From Streptomyces sp. NBC_01497 (GTDB taxonomy: Bacteria > Actinomycetota > Actinomycetes > Streptomycetales > Streptomycetaceae), in the NCBI RefSeq assembly GCF_036250695.1, contig NZ_CP109427.1, positions 4,960,001 through 5,024,000 of the forward strand: a stretch of DNA of 64,000 nt, in the 5' to 3' direction. The notes below the pieces were generated by a model. That model made no database searches and was not told the origin of the DNA. It saw only the letters and a list, made by a program, of their open reading frames with translations. Position numbers and translations under genes: made by a program. Shown here piece by piece: positions 24,853-33,381 of this stretch (position 1 is its first letter; every line of letters begins with the position of its first letter).

Positions 24853-25100
24853 ACAACCGGCGGCGGCGGTCCGGCGGACCGGGCGCCCGGTGGGGCCCTG
24901 CGGTCCGGGCGCGGTGGGGCCCTGCGGTCCGGCGGCAGGACCCCGGCACTTCTTTGGCAGTGCGTCGGCAGTGCACGGGAGGGCGGGGGCGGACCCTGGT
25001 CCTGACGCCTCCAGAAACGTTGCACCATAGAGAGGCGGCACCACTCCGGTGCCGTGCGGTATGCGGTACGCCGAGCGGATTGACGAGCGGGAGTGCGGGC

Positions 25101-26258
25101 GTGGACGTCCAGGGCACGGTGACGGCCGGTTTCGAGCCGGTCAGGGACGCCTTCGTACGGAATTTCGAGCGGCTCGGTGAACGCGGCGCGGCTGTCGCCG
25201 TGTACCGCGACGGCCGCAAGGTCGTGGATCTGTGGGCGGGCGCGCGCGACGCGACCGGCCGGGAGCCGTGGGCCCTGGACACCGCGCAGGTCGTACGGTC
25301 CGCGACGAAGGGCGTCGCGGCGGCCGTACCGCTCCTGCTGCACCAGCGCGGCCGGATCGACCTGGACGCACCGGTCGGCACGTACTGGCCGGAGTTCAAG
25401 GCCGCGGGCAAGGAACGGGTCCTCGTACGGCACCTGCTCTCGCACCGCGCGGGCGTGCCCGTGCTCGACGACCCGCTGACGCCGGCCCAGGCCCTCGACG
25501 GCGAGTCGGGGCCCCGGGCGCTGGCCGCGCAGCGGCCCGTCTGGGAGCCGGGCACGGACCACGGCTACCACGCGCACACCTACGGCTGGTTGCTCGGCGA
25601 ACTCGTGCGGCGGGTCACCGGGCGGTCCATCGGCCGGGTCGTGGCGGAGGAGATCGCGCGTCCCCTCGGACTGGACTTCTGGATCGGCCTGCCGGAGGAA
25701 GAGGCCCGCAGGGTCGGCAGGATCACCGAGATCGCGGAGCCGCCCGCGGCGGGCGGCGAACTGCGGCTGCGGCCCAAGCGATCGGTGTCCCAGGCCTACG
25801 AGGACCCGGAGTCGCTGACGCGGCGGGCGTTCGGCGTGATCCGCCCGGCGGTGGACGAGAACGCCCGCGAGTTCCACACGGCGGAGATGCCCGCCTCGGG
25901 CGGCATCTCCACGGCACGGGCCCTGGCCCGCGTGTACGCGGCGATGATCGGCCCGGTCGACGGATACCGGCTGTTCGCCCCGGCGACGCTGACGCTCGCG
26001 CGGACCGAGGAGTCGGCGGGGCCCGACCGGGTGCTCGTCGTGGCGACACGGTTCGGGCTCGGCTACATGCTGCACGGCCCGGCGGCGCCGATGCTGGCGA
26101 AGGGATCGTTCGGGCATCCGGGGCGGGGCGGGTCCCTGGGGTTCGCGGACCCCGAGTCGGGGGTCGCGTTCGGGTACGTGACGAACGGGATGCGCAAGGG
26201 CGTCACGGCGGACCCCCGGGCGCAGGCGCTGGTGCGGGCGGTGCGGGCGGCGCTGTGA
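25101..26258 (+). CDS. Serine hydrolase of the beta-lactamase (class C / EstB) family
   Basis: The GTG at 25101 (GAGCGGGAGTGCGGGC upstream) gives MDVQGTVTAGFEPVRDAF, the usual beginning of this cytoplasmic esterase group; no signal peptide is present. The 385-residue protein has the S-x-x-K motif in VVRSATKGVAAA (nucleophile Ser), a Tyr motif in HAHTYGWLLGELVRRVTG, and GHPGRGGSLGFADPESGVAF in place of the KTG box. Such enzymes hydrolyse esters or act as peptidases rather than giving drug resistance. It diverges from the Rieske operon and could process its substrate, for instance by freeing an aromatic acid from an ester. The role is inferred. Confidence 0.87.
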   Translation: MDVQGTVTAGFEPVRDAFVRNFERLGERGAAVAVYRDGRKVVDLWAGARDATGREPWALDTAQVVRSATKGVAAAVPLLLHQRGRIDLDAPVGTYWPEFKAAGKERVLVRHLLSHRAGVPVLDDPLTPAQALDGESGPRALAAQRPVWEPGTDHGYHAHTYGWLLGELVRRVTGRSIGRVVAEEIARPLGLDFWIGLPEEEARRVGRITEIAEPPAAGGELRLRPKRSVSQAYEDPESLTRRAFGVIRPAVDENAREFHTAEMPASGGISTARALARVYAAMIGPVDGYRLFAPATLTLARTEESAGPDRVLVVATRFGLGYMLHGPAAPMLAKGSFGHPGRGGSLGFADPESGVAFGYVTNGMRKGVTADPRAQALVRAVRAAL

Positions 26259-26642
26259 GGCCGCTGGGTCACGTGGGTCACGTGGGTCCGGTTGGTCGTG
26301 TGGGTCTCGTGGGTCGGGTGGGACACATGCGACCGGTGGTACCGGCGGGATCGATCGGTCTTGGTCTGCGGTGAGGTGAGGGGCCGGTAGGCCGGTGGGG
26401 CCAGCAGGGCCGGTGGAGCCGTTGGGGCCGGTGGGGCAAGCAGGACCGGTGGCCCCGGGAAGGCCGGTGAGCCTCTTGACGCCCCTGAGTCCTGGGGGCC
26501 GGTGCCTCGTGAGGGGCGGCGGCCGGTGCGGCCGGTGCGCTGCCTGAGGCTGCTCGGGACCGGGCGCCGGGGGCCGAGGGTCTGTCTGCCGAGGTCGGCG
26601 GGCGCTCTGGTGCGGGTGGTGCGCTGGTGATCTGATCGTGCG
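26259..26642. repeat. Gene-free 384-bp spacer of G-rich short repeats
   Basis: From 26266 the sequence repeats CACGTGGGT-like units (GGTCACGTGGGTCACGTGGG, then drifting copies to about 26322). From 26385 to 26460 it repeats GGGGCCGGTGG-like units. No frame in it has coding character or a ribosome site. It separates the serine hydrolase from the dehydrogenase on the same strand. G-rich runs could form quadruplexes on the coding strand, which is a guess. Confidence 0.6.
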
Positions 26643-27413
26643 ATGAAGCGATTCGACGGCTATGGCGTACTGATCACGGGAGCGGGACGCGGCATCGGGG
26701 CGGCGACCGCACAGCGGCTGGCGGAGGAGGGCGCGCGGGTCCTCATCACGGATATCGACGAGGAGCGCGCGGCCGCGACGGCAGGGCGTATCGAGGGCGC
26801 GGAGGCGTTCCGCTGCGACGTCGGAGACCGGGCAGAGGTGGAGGCGGCGGTCGCGTACGCCGTGCAGCGGTTCGGGCGGCTCGACGTCCTGGTCAACAAC
26901 GCGTTCTCGTGCGGCGCGGACGAGCCGCTGTTCGAGGACGAACCGGACGAGAAATGGGCCCGTGACCTGGACCTCACGCTCACGAGCGCCTTCCGGTGCG
27001 CGCGGGCGGCACTGCCGCACCTGGTGGCCTCGGGGCGCGGCGCCATCGTCTCCATCGGCTCCGTCAACGGTGAGCGGGATTTCGGCAACCACGCGTACAG
27101 CGCGGCGAAGGCGGGCCTCGCGGGCCTGACGAGGACCCTGTCCGGGCACGCCGCGCCCCGGGGGGTGCGGGTCAACCTGGTCGAACCCGGCACGGTGCAC
27201 ACCGAGGGCTGGGCGGGCCGGGAGGACGTCCTCGAACGCGCCGCGAAGCTCTACCCGATGGGACGGGTGGGGCGCCCCGAGGACATCGCGGCTGCCGTGG
27301 CGTTCCTCGCGTCGCGGGACGCGGCGTGGATCACGGGGGTCGCGCTGCCGGTGGACGGCGGCATCCTGACGGCACAGATGGGCTTCCGCAGGGCCGTGGC
27401 GGGGCTGGACTGA
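26643..27413 (+). CDS. Short-chain dehydrogenase/reductase
   Basis: The 256-residue enzyme is a classical SDR: nucleotide motif VLITGAGRGIGAATAQRLAE, Asp in DIDEERA pointing to NAD(H) rather than NADP(H), VLVNNAF, catalytic Ser in IVSIGSVNG and Tyr/Lys in YSAAKAG, and a C-terminal GVALPVDGGI. Size and motifs are normal. It lies upstream of the importer cluster on the same strand, separated from it by the 738-bp spacer with palindromes. It may oxidise a dihydrodiol or alcohol made in this catabolic region; no substrate residue identifies which. Confidence 0.88.
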   Translation: MKRFDGYGVLITGAGRGIGAATAQRLAEEGARVLITDIDEERAAATAGRIEGAEAFRCDVGDRAEVEAAVAYAVQRFGRLDVLVNNAFSCGADEPLFEDEPDEKWARDLDLTLTSAFRCARAALPHLVASGRGAIVSIGSVNGERDFGNHAYSAAKAGLAGLTRTLSGHAAPRGVRVNLVEPGTVHTEGWAGREDVLERAAKLYPMGRVGRPEDIAAAVAFLASRDAAWITGVALPVDGGILTAQMGFRRAVAGLD

Positions 27414-27681
27414 CCGGCGCTCCCCACGGGCGAAGAGGCCGGGTACCGCGTGGGGGCTCGGGCCTCGGGCCTCGGCGTTCGGGGCCCGGCGTTCGGACCC
27501 CGGGGTCCGTCGCCCCGACGAGGTGCGCCTCCGGGCGAGGCATGGGGCCGGTTGGTCGGTTGGTCGGTGGCCGGCCGGTCGGAAGTCGGCCGGCCGACCC
27601 GGAGCGGTCAGTGCGGTCGGACGGTCCGGTTGGAGGAGCGGGCGTGGCCCCGCGACGTGCTCCCTCGGCCATCATGGCGGT

Positions 27682-27695
27682 AAGTGTCGACACTT
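27682..27695. promoter_or_regulatory. Palindrome AAGTGTCGACACTT, distal copy
   Basis: This is a perfect 14-bp palindrome, 457 bases before the importer start. Its core AGTGTCGACACT is repeated exactly at 28014-28025. GT...AC dyads of this size suit FCD-type GntR dimers, and two such regulators are encoded downstream. Confidence 0.6.
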
Positions 27696-28013
27696 GATGA
27701 CCGGAAGCGTCGGTCGGCGGCGGTGACTGCGCTCGCCGGCCGGCGCGCGGCCCGGGGCGTCCGGGGATTCCCCCGCCGCCTGAGGAGCCCTGGTAGAAGG
27801 GTCGTACCGATGCCGGATCGGGGCGGCATCCCGTCACTCATGCGGCATTTTGTCCGTGTTCGGAGCGACGGAACCAGCCATGGGTGACGCGCTTTTCGCG
27901 AGAGCCCGACGGCGCGCCCCGCGTGCACGGAGCGTCAACTTGCTGCTTACGAAGCAACTTGGACGGGTGTCCGCAACGCTATGGACATCGATGGAGGGCG
28001 CTGCTTCAATCTT

Positions 28014-28025
28014 AGTGTCGACACT
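28014..28025. promoter_or_regulatory. Palindrome AGTGTCGACACT, proximal copy
   Basis: This perfect 12-bp palindrome, within CTTAGTGTCGACACTTTG, lies 126 bases before the importer start codon. It follows an AT-richer stretch (GCTTCAATCTTAG) that could hold a promoter. It is 332 bases from the distal copy, which is close enough for looping by a bound regulator. Confidence 0.6.
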
Positions 28026-28151
28026 TTGCGACGAGCCGTGACGGTGCGGCATCGGCGGGCCCGTGGTGCGGGCCGTTCCGCTGACCGCCCGCCAGGTTCC
28101 GCTCGTGGAGTGCCCGGCGGTGTGACCGGCTCTCCCTCGGAGGAGGTATCC

Positions 28152-28991
28152 GTGAACCATCCATCCCAGAAACTGGTCGTCGACGACGTGAGTCTCGGGC
28201 ACTGGTCGTCGCGTACCGAAGCGTTCTCGCCGGCCTGCGACAGACTCTCGTTCGAGATCGCGGAGAACGAGTTCGTGGCCATCGTCGGCCCGAGCGGCTG
28301 CGGCAAGACCACGTTCCTCACCGCCCTCGCGGGCCTGGTTCCGGTGACGTCGGGACGCCTCGAACTCAACGGCACGCAGATCCAGGGGCCGTCGCCGGAC
28401 CGCTCGCTCGTCTTCCAGCAGGCCTCGCTGTTCCCGTGGCGGACGGTCACGACGAACATCGAGTTCGGCCTGAAGGCGCAGCGGCGGCTCGACGCGAAGG
28501 GCAGGGCCAGGGTCGCCGAACTGGTGGACCTCGTGGGGCTCACGGGCAGGGAGCGCGCGTATCCGCGCGAGCTGTCCGGCGGTATGAGCCAGCGGGTCAA
28601 CCTGGCGCGCGCGCTCGCCACCGACCCCGACCTCCTCCTGCTGGACGAGCCGTTCTCCGCGCTCGACGCGCAGACGAGGGAGGTCATGCAGGAGGAACTC
28701 ACCCGCATCTGGCAGGCCGACGGCGCGGGCAAGGGCAAGACGGCCGTGTTCGTCACGCACGACGTGCCGGAGGCGGTGTTCCTCGCGGACCGCGTGGTCG
28801 TCTTCTCCAGCGGTCCCGCGCACCTGGTCGAGGTCGTCGACGTCGGCCTGCCGCGCCCGCGCGACGCGGCCATGAAGCGCTCTCCCGAGTTCCAGGAGAT
28901 CAGCGACTACATCCTCCGGCTCGTCATGAGCCAGACCCAGCCGGGACGAAGGGCGAGCGACCATGGCAGCAACGCAACTGTCGTCGGATAG
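28152..28991 (+). CDS. ABC transporter ATPase (SsuB/TauB-type)
   Basis: The GTG at 28152 is preceded by a near-perfect GGAGGAGGT. The 279-residue ATPase has Walker A GPSGCGKTT, Q-loop FQQASLFPWRTV, signature LSGGMSQR, Walker B LLLLDEP and H-loop VTHDVPEAV, all normal. The PWRTV after the Q-loop is characteristic of the nitrate/sulfonate/taurine/thiamine-precursor importer group. It powers uptake of a small organic anion from the periplasm-facing binding protein encoded two genes on. It overlaps the permease gene by 29 bases. Confidence 0.92.
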   Translation: MNHPSQKLVVDDVSLGHWSSRTEAFSPACDRLSFEIAENEFVAIVGPSGCGKTTFLTALAGLVPVTSGRLELNGTQIQGPSPDRSLVFQQASLFPWRTVTTNIEFGLKAQRRLDAKGRARVAELVDLVGLTGRERAYPRELSGGMSQRVNLARALATDPDLLLLDEPFSALDAQTREVMQEELTRIWQADGAGKGKTAVFVTHDVPEAVFLADRVVVFSSGPAHLVEVVDVGLPRPRDAAMKRSPEFQEISDYILRLVMSQTQPGRRASDHGSNATVVG

Positions 28992-29796
28992 GGTCCGTCC
29001 CCCGGTCGGCATGGTGCGGTCCGGGCGCCGGCGCGCGTCGAGCCGCCATCTCAACCTGTTCCTGGGCGTGGTGGGCCTGGTCGTGGTGCTGGCGGCCTGG
29101 CAGTTCTGTGCCTCCACGGGCCTGGTCGACTCCAACTTCAGCAGCTCGCCCGCCGGGGCGTTCGTGGCGCTGGTCGACTCGATCTCGTCGGGGACGATCT
29201 GGGCGCCGCTCGGCTCGACGCTGTCGATCGTCGCACTGGGCATGGCGATCTCGGTCGTCGTCGGGATACCCCTGGGCCTGCTGATCGGGCGCAACAAGTA
29301 CCTGTACGGGCTGACGGACCCGGTGATCAGCATCATGTACTCGGTCCCGTACGTGGTCTTCCTGCCGATGCTGATCTTCTGGTTCGGCATAGGGATGAAC
29401 GCGCGCCTGGTCATCGTGGTGTGGAGCGCGATGTTCCCCCTGCTGATCAACGTGATCGCCGGCACGCGCAACCTGGACCCGGCGTACGGGCAGGTGTCGA
29501 GCGTCTACTGCGCGACCCGGACGTACACGCTGTGGGCGGTCGAGTTCCCCGCGACGCTGCCGTACATCCTGGCCGGTGTCCGGCAGGCGGTGGGCCGCGC
29601 GCTGATCGGGGCCATCGTCGCCGAGTTGTTCATGGGCTCCTCGGGCCTCGGCTACCAGGTGCAGTTGCAGACGTCGAACTTCGAGATGGACGACGCCATG
29701 GCGTCGATCGCCGTGATCGCCGTGGTGGCCATCGCCCTCACGCGCGGCGTCGGCTACCTGGAGCGCCGGTTCACGTTCTGGTCCGCGACGGACTGA
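28963..29796 (+). CDS. ABC transporter permease (SsuC/TauC-type)
   Basis: The 277-residue membrane protein has about six helices, beginning HLNLFLGVVGLVVVLAAWQF. It has the binding-protein-dependent permease signature (EAA loop) ending in FMGSSGLGYQVQLQ. The ATG at 28963 gives a 29-base overlap with the ATPase; a later start would also work, but the overlap is typical of coupled transporter genes. With the ATPase and the lipoprotein it forms an importer of the sulfonate/nitrate family. The substrate is probably an aromatic or other organic acid used by the catabolic genes downstream. Confidence 0.9.
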   Translation: MAATQLSSDRVRPPVGMVRSGRRRASSRHLNLFLGVVGLVVVLAAWQFCASTGLVDSNFSSSPAGAFVALVDSISSGTIWAPLGSTLSIVALGMAISVVVGIPLGLLIGRNKYLYGLTDPVISIMYSVPYVVFLPMLIFWFGIGMNARLVIVVWSAMFPLLINVIAGTRNLDPAYGQVSSVYCATRTYTLWAVEFPATLPYILAGVRQAVGRALIGAIVAELFMGSSGLGYQVQLQTSNFEMDDAMASIAVIAVVAIALTRGVGYLERRFTFWSATD

Positions 29797-29807
29797 GAGG
29801 GGGTCCC

Positions 29808-30839
29808 ATGTCACCGTCCCTGCGCCGCTCGCGCATCGTCGGAAGGTTCTCCGTGCCGCTGATCGCGGTCCTCGCGCTGACCGCGTCGGGCTGCGCGGTC
29901 TCGGGCAGCGCGTCCGTCCAGCCGTCCAGCATGAAGATGACGATCGGTTACACCGCCATCGGCGCCGCCTACTCGGACCTGTACATCTGCGAGGACAAGG
30001 GGATCTTCAAGAAGAACGGGCTCGATGTGAAGATCACCCTGCTCAACAGCTCCTCGCAGTTGGTGGCCGCGCTCGTCAGCAACAGTGTGCAGATCGGTGT
30101 CGGCGCCACCACGGCGACGGCGGCCGGCGCGATGAACCTGAAGGGCGTCGACCTGCGGTACATCGCCCTGCCGATCAACCGCTACTACATGGAGATGTGG
30201 GGCAAGAAGTCCCTGGAACCGGGCGACGGCCTCAAGAGGCACAAGATCGGCCTGAGTTCACCGGGCTCGCTCGGCGACGCGGCCGTCGACGCGCTCATCA
30301 AGAAGAACGGCTGGTCCCCGAAGGACATCCAGAAGATCTACCTGAAGTCCAGTCCGGCCGAAGTGTCCGCGCTGGAGAACGGGGCGGTCGACGCGATCGT
30401 GACCCAGCCTCCGACGGGCACCAAGACCCGGGAGAAGGGCTTCAAGAAGATCATGGACTTCACGGACCTGCCGACGGCGGCCAACGCGTACACGGTGAAG
30501 ACCGACTACCTCTCGGCGAACGGCAAGGCCGTCGCGGCCTTCACCAAGTCCGAGGCGGAATGCCTGGCTCTGCTGCACAACGACCGGGAGGCGGCGGTGC
30601 AGAGCATCATGAAGCACAGCGGCGTCGACAACAAAGCCCTGGCCGAGTACTCGTACGACTTCTTCGACCGGCTGTGGGCGAAGGACCCGAGGGTCGATCC
30701 CCGCCTCGTCCATGACTCGTTCGCCGTGACCGTCGCCAAGGGCGTAGGCACGATGCCGAAGAACACCGACGTGTTCGTCGACAACTCCTACGTCGACAAG
30801 CTGAACGCGTCCGGCTTCATCGACTCCCTGTACCGGTGA
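29808..30839 (+). CDS. ABC transporter substrate-binding lipoprotein (NMT1/THI5-like)
   Basis: The ATG at 29808 (GAGAGGGGGTCCC upstream) gives a lipoprotein signal: Arg-rich start, VPLIAVLALTASGC with Cys at the lipobox. The 343-residue mature lobe has GYTAIGAAYSDLYICEDKGI, LLNSSSQLVAALVSNSVQIG and IGLSSPGSLGDAAVDALIKK, the pattern of SsuA/TauA/NMT1-like anion-binding proteins. It captures the substrate outside the membrane and delivers it to the permease. The binding residues do not name a ligand. It completes a three-gene importer; the decarboxylase begins 178 bases later after four CCGGTGAC repeats. Confidence 0.9.
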   Translation: MSPSLRRSRIVGRFSVPLIAVLALTASGCAVSGSASVQPSSMKMTIGYTAIGAAYSDLYICEDKGIFKKNGLDVKITLLNSSSQLVAALVSNSVQIGVGATTATAAGAMNLKGVDLRYIALPINRYYMEMWGKKSLEPGDGLKRHKIGLSSPGSLGDAAVDALIKKNGWSPKDIQKIYLKSSPAEVSALENGAVDAIVTQPPTGTKTREKGFKKIMDFTDLPTAANAYTVKTDYLSANGKAVAAFTKSEAECLALLHNDREAAVQSIMKHSGVDNKALAEYSYDFFDRLWAKDPRVDPRLVHDSFAVTVAKGVGTMPKNTDVFVDNSYVDKLNASGFIDSLYR

Positions 30840-31017
30840 CCCGGTGACCCGGTGACCCGGTGGCTCCCCGGCCCGGGGCCCGCGGTGGGGATCGCCCCGG
30901 TGGGCCGTCCGGAGCCCCGCGCTGGGCCCGGCGGGCCACCCGGGCAGCGGCTCGACCCGCCGCGCGGGCAGTGGCTTGACCTGTGATGTACCGGTGACGA
31001 GACGAAGGGTGGGTGGC

Positions 31018-32475
31018 ATGGCGTCACTTGACGACATCGATGACCTGCGGAGCTGGCTGGCGCTCGCCGAGAAGCTCGGCGAGGTCAGAACGATCACCGG
31101 GGCACACTGGGACAAGGAGATCGGCGCGGCGTCCGAGGCGAACTACAAGCAGCCCTCCCCGCCGGCGCTCCTCTTCGACGACATCGTCGGTCACCGGACC
31201 GGGCAGCGGGTACTGACCGCTTCCATGAGCAACGCGCGCCGTCTCGGCATGACACTGAGGCTCGGCACGGACCTGGACGACCGGGCCCTGGTCGAGGCGT
31301 TGCGCAGCAAGCCGGGCGAGTGGGCGGCCAACGCCTCCCGCTACCCCGTCCACGAGGTGGCGACGGGCCCCGTCAAGGAGAACGTCGCGGCGGCCGGCGA
31401 GGTGAACCTGCTGGACTTTCCCGTCCCGCGGTGGCACGAGGGGGACGGCGGGCGCTACATCGGCACCGGATGCGCCGTGTTCACCACCGACCCGGAGACC
31501 GGCGTGCTCAACGCGGGCGCCTACCGCATGCAGGTGCAGAACGACGGCCGGGCCGCCAGTGTCAACATCGAGGCGGGCAAGCACGGTGCCGCCCATGTGC
31601 GGGAGTGGTTCGCCCGCGAGGGCAGGGCACCCGTCACGGCCTCGTTCGGCCACGACCCGCTGCTGCTCGTCGTCGCCGGCACGGAGGTCCCCACCGGGGT
31701 CTCCGAGCTGGAGTACGCGGGCGCCGTCCTCGGCAGGCCCGTGGACGTGATCAGGGGTGAGGTCACCGGGCTGCCGATCCCGGCCACGGCGGAGATCGCC
31801 GTGGAGGGCTGGCTGTACCCCGACCGGCGCGAGCAGGAAGGCCCGTTCGGTGAGTGGACGGGCTACTACAGCGGCGGCGCGGAGCCCGTACTGACCCTGG
31901 ACATCGAGCGGATCTACCACCGCGACGACCCCGTTCTGCTGGGCGCTCCTCCGGGAAAGCCGCCGCACGACTACTCGTACATGCGCAGTGTCATGAAGTC
32001 CGCCATGATCCAGGACGCGCTGATCCAGGCGGGGCTGCCGGGCGTCGAGGGCGTGTGGGCACACGAGGCGGGCGGCGGACGGCAGTTGCTCGCCGTCGCG
32101 GTCGAGCAGCGGTACGCGGGCCATGCCCGGCAGGCCGGCTATCTGACGTCCCAGCTGCCGGCCGCCGCGTACATGAACAAGTTCGTGGTCGTCGTGGACG
32201 CGGACGTCAACCCGCGCAGCCTCAGCGACGTGGTGTGGGCGATGTGCACCCGCACGGACCCGGCGGAGGACATCGAGACGATGCGCCAGACCTGGGGCAG
32301 CCGGGTCGACCCGCTGCGGGAGCGGGGCGTGCCGCCCTTCAACACACGTGCCGTGATCGACGCGTGCCGGCCCTGGGCCCGGCTCGGCTCCTTCCCCGAG
32401 GTGGCCGAGGCCAGTGAGGCGCTGCTGGAGCGGGTCATGAAGCGCTGGCCGGATGTACTGGGCGGCTCGCGGTGA
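31018..32475 (+). CDS. UbiD-family (prenylated-FMN) decarboxylase
   Basis: I chose the ATG at 31018 (GAAGGGTGGGTGGC upstream) for the normal UbiD opening LDDIDDLRSWLALAEKLGEV. The 485-residue protein has the prFMN-domain blocks YRMQVQNDGRAA and FGHDPLLLVVAG, the catalytic segment LPIPATAEIAVEG, and EGPFGEWTGYYSGG, all signatures of UbiD/AroY-type enzymes. They reversibly remove CO2 from aromatic or alpha,beta-unsaturated acids and need the prenyltransferase UbiX for cofactor. No ubiX is visible in the window. It sits between the importer and a GntR regulator whose GTG overlaps its stop, so import and decarboxylation of the same acid is the natural reading. Confidence 0.92.
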   Translation: MASLDDIDDLRSWLALAEKLGEVRTITGAHWDKEIGAASEANYKQPSPPALLFDDIVGHRTGQRVLTASMSNARRLGMTLRLGTDLDDRALVEALRSKPGEWAANASRYPVHEVATGPVKENVAAAGEVNLLDFPVPRWHEGDGGRYIGTGCAVFTTDPETGVLNAGAYRMQVQNDGRAASVNIEAGKHGAAHVREWFAREGRAPVTASFGHDPLLLVVAGTEVPTGVSELEYAGAVLGRPVDVIRGEVTGLPIPATAEIAVEGWLYPDRREQEGPFGEWTGYYSGGAEPVLTLDIERIYHRDDPVLLGAPPGKPPHDYSYMRSVMKSAMIQDALIQAGLPGVEGVWAHEAGGGRQLLAVAVEQRYAGHARQAGYLTSQLPAAAYMNKFVVVVDADVNPRSLSDVVWAMCTRTDPAEDIETMRQTWGSRVDPLRERGVPPFNTRAVIDACRPWARLGSFPEVAEASEALLERVMKRWPDVLGGSR

Positions 32476-33212
32476 GTGCGGTGCCGATCCGTCCCGCCTA
32501 CCCGACCATCGGGGACACCGCGAGGCGGGACGAGCTGACCCGGATGCTCAACCGGGGCATCTCGGGGGCCGGCATCGCCGACGAGATAGCCGTCGCCGTC
32601 GCGGCGGAGATCATCGAGGGCAGGCTCTCGCCCGGGGACGACCTCAACTCGGTCGAACTGGCACGGACGTTCAACAGCAGCAGGACGCCGGTCAGGGAAG
32701 CGCTGCTGGTGCTGGAGCGCGAGGGCTTCGTGCAGATCACGGCGCGCCGCCGGCCCCGGGTGGCGCGGCTGCTGCTCAGCGAGGTGCGGGAGCTGTACAA
32801 CCTGCGCGCCGAGCTGTACGCGGTGGTCAGCCACTCCGTGTGCCGTCTCGGCACTGCGGAGGACCTGGAGCTGTTGCGCGGCCAACAGCTCGCCCTGGAG
32901 GCGGCCGCGGCGGCGGACGACGTGGACCGGTACTTCTGGGTCAACGTCCAGTACCGCAACACGGAGGCGGCCATCGCGCGGGACACCACCCTGCGCCGGA
33001 TCCTGGACACGCTCGGGCTGCGGGCCCTCCAGCTGCGCCACCTCAGCCTGTCGCAGCCCGGCCGGCTCGGCCCCTCCGTTGAGGACCACGCGCGGCTGCT
33101 GCGCGCCTACGAGGACCGGGACGCCGACCTGGCGTCCGCGCTCACGCAGTCGCTGGTGCGCGGCGGTTTCGCCGCCATAGAACGTTCGGGCTGGACGGGC
33201 GAGGAGCAGTGA
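32472..33212 (+). CDS. GntR family regulator, FCD subfamily (copy 1)
   Basis: The GTG at 32472 overlaps the decarboxylase stop (GTGA), tying the regulator to the pathway. The 246-residue protein has a GntR winged helix (AEIIEGRLSPGDDLNSVELA, FNSSRTPVREALLVLEREGF) and an all-helical FCD effector domain (VRELYNLRAELYAVVSHSVC to HARLLRAYEDRD). FCD domains bind organic acids, often through a metal. It is a close paralogue of the regulator at the other end of the cluster (shared blocks PGDDLNSV, SSRTPVREAL, FRNTEA/YRNTEA, LQLRHLSLS), so the two may bind the same or similar sites. Confidence 0.9.
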   Translation: MSAVPIRPAYPTIGDTARRDELTRMLNRGISGAGIADEIAVAVAAEIIEGRLSPGDDLNSVELARTFNSSRTPVREALLVLEREGFVQITARRRPRVARLLLSEVRELYNLRAELYAVVSHSVCRLGTAEDLELLRGQQLALEAAAAADDVDRYFWVNVQYRNTEAAIARDTTLRRILDTLGLRALQLRHLSLSQPGRLGPSVEDHARLLRAYEDRDADLASALTQSLVRGGFAAIERSGWTGEEQ

Positions 33213-33381
33213 TCGCGCCGCACCCGGGAGCGCGGCCGGGCGCGGGCCCACGCCGTCGCCGTACGCCGCCCGTGAAGCGGCCCGCGCACAGGATCCACAG
33301 GACCGCCGAGTCCGGCCACCGCGCGACCACCGAGGCCGCGCACCGGGCCCGGCACACCCCGCACCACGCAGGAGGAGACCG

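Larger units (their letters stand above)
27414..28151. promoter_or_regulatory. 738-bp control region in front of the importer
   Basis: No convincing gene lies here on either strand. The first half contains GGTTGGTCGGTTGGTCGGTGG-type repeats near 27550-27580. The second half is less GC-rich. It holds two copies of one perfect palindrome (listed separately), and a dyad around GCTTACGAAGC near 27945-27955 flanked by a direct repeat of CAACTTG. Length and content suggest a regulated promoter for the importer operon that starts at 28152. Confidence 0.55.

Noticed and set aside
23307..27200. A 1297-codon open frame on the minus strand across the Rieske, hydrolase and SDR genes
   Set aside because: Only its last 103 codons form a coupled gene. 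The rest is antisense to well-supported genes and Arg/Pro/Gly-rich without domains, an effect of very high GC at third codon positions.
27331..27928. Overlapping minus-strand frames in the importer control region
   Set aside because: Proline/arginine-rich, no ribosome site and no recognisable domain; they cross the distal palindrome.
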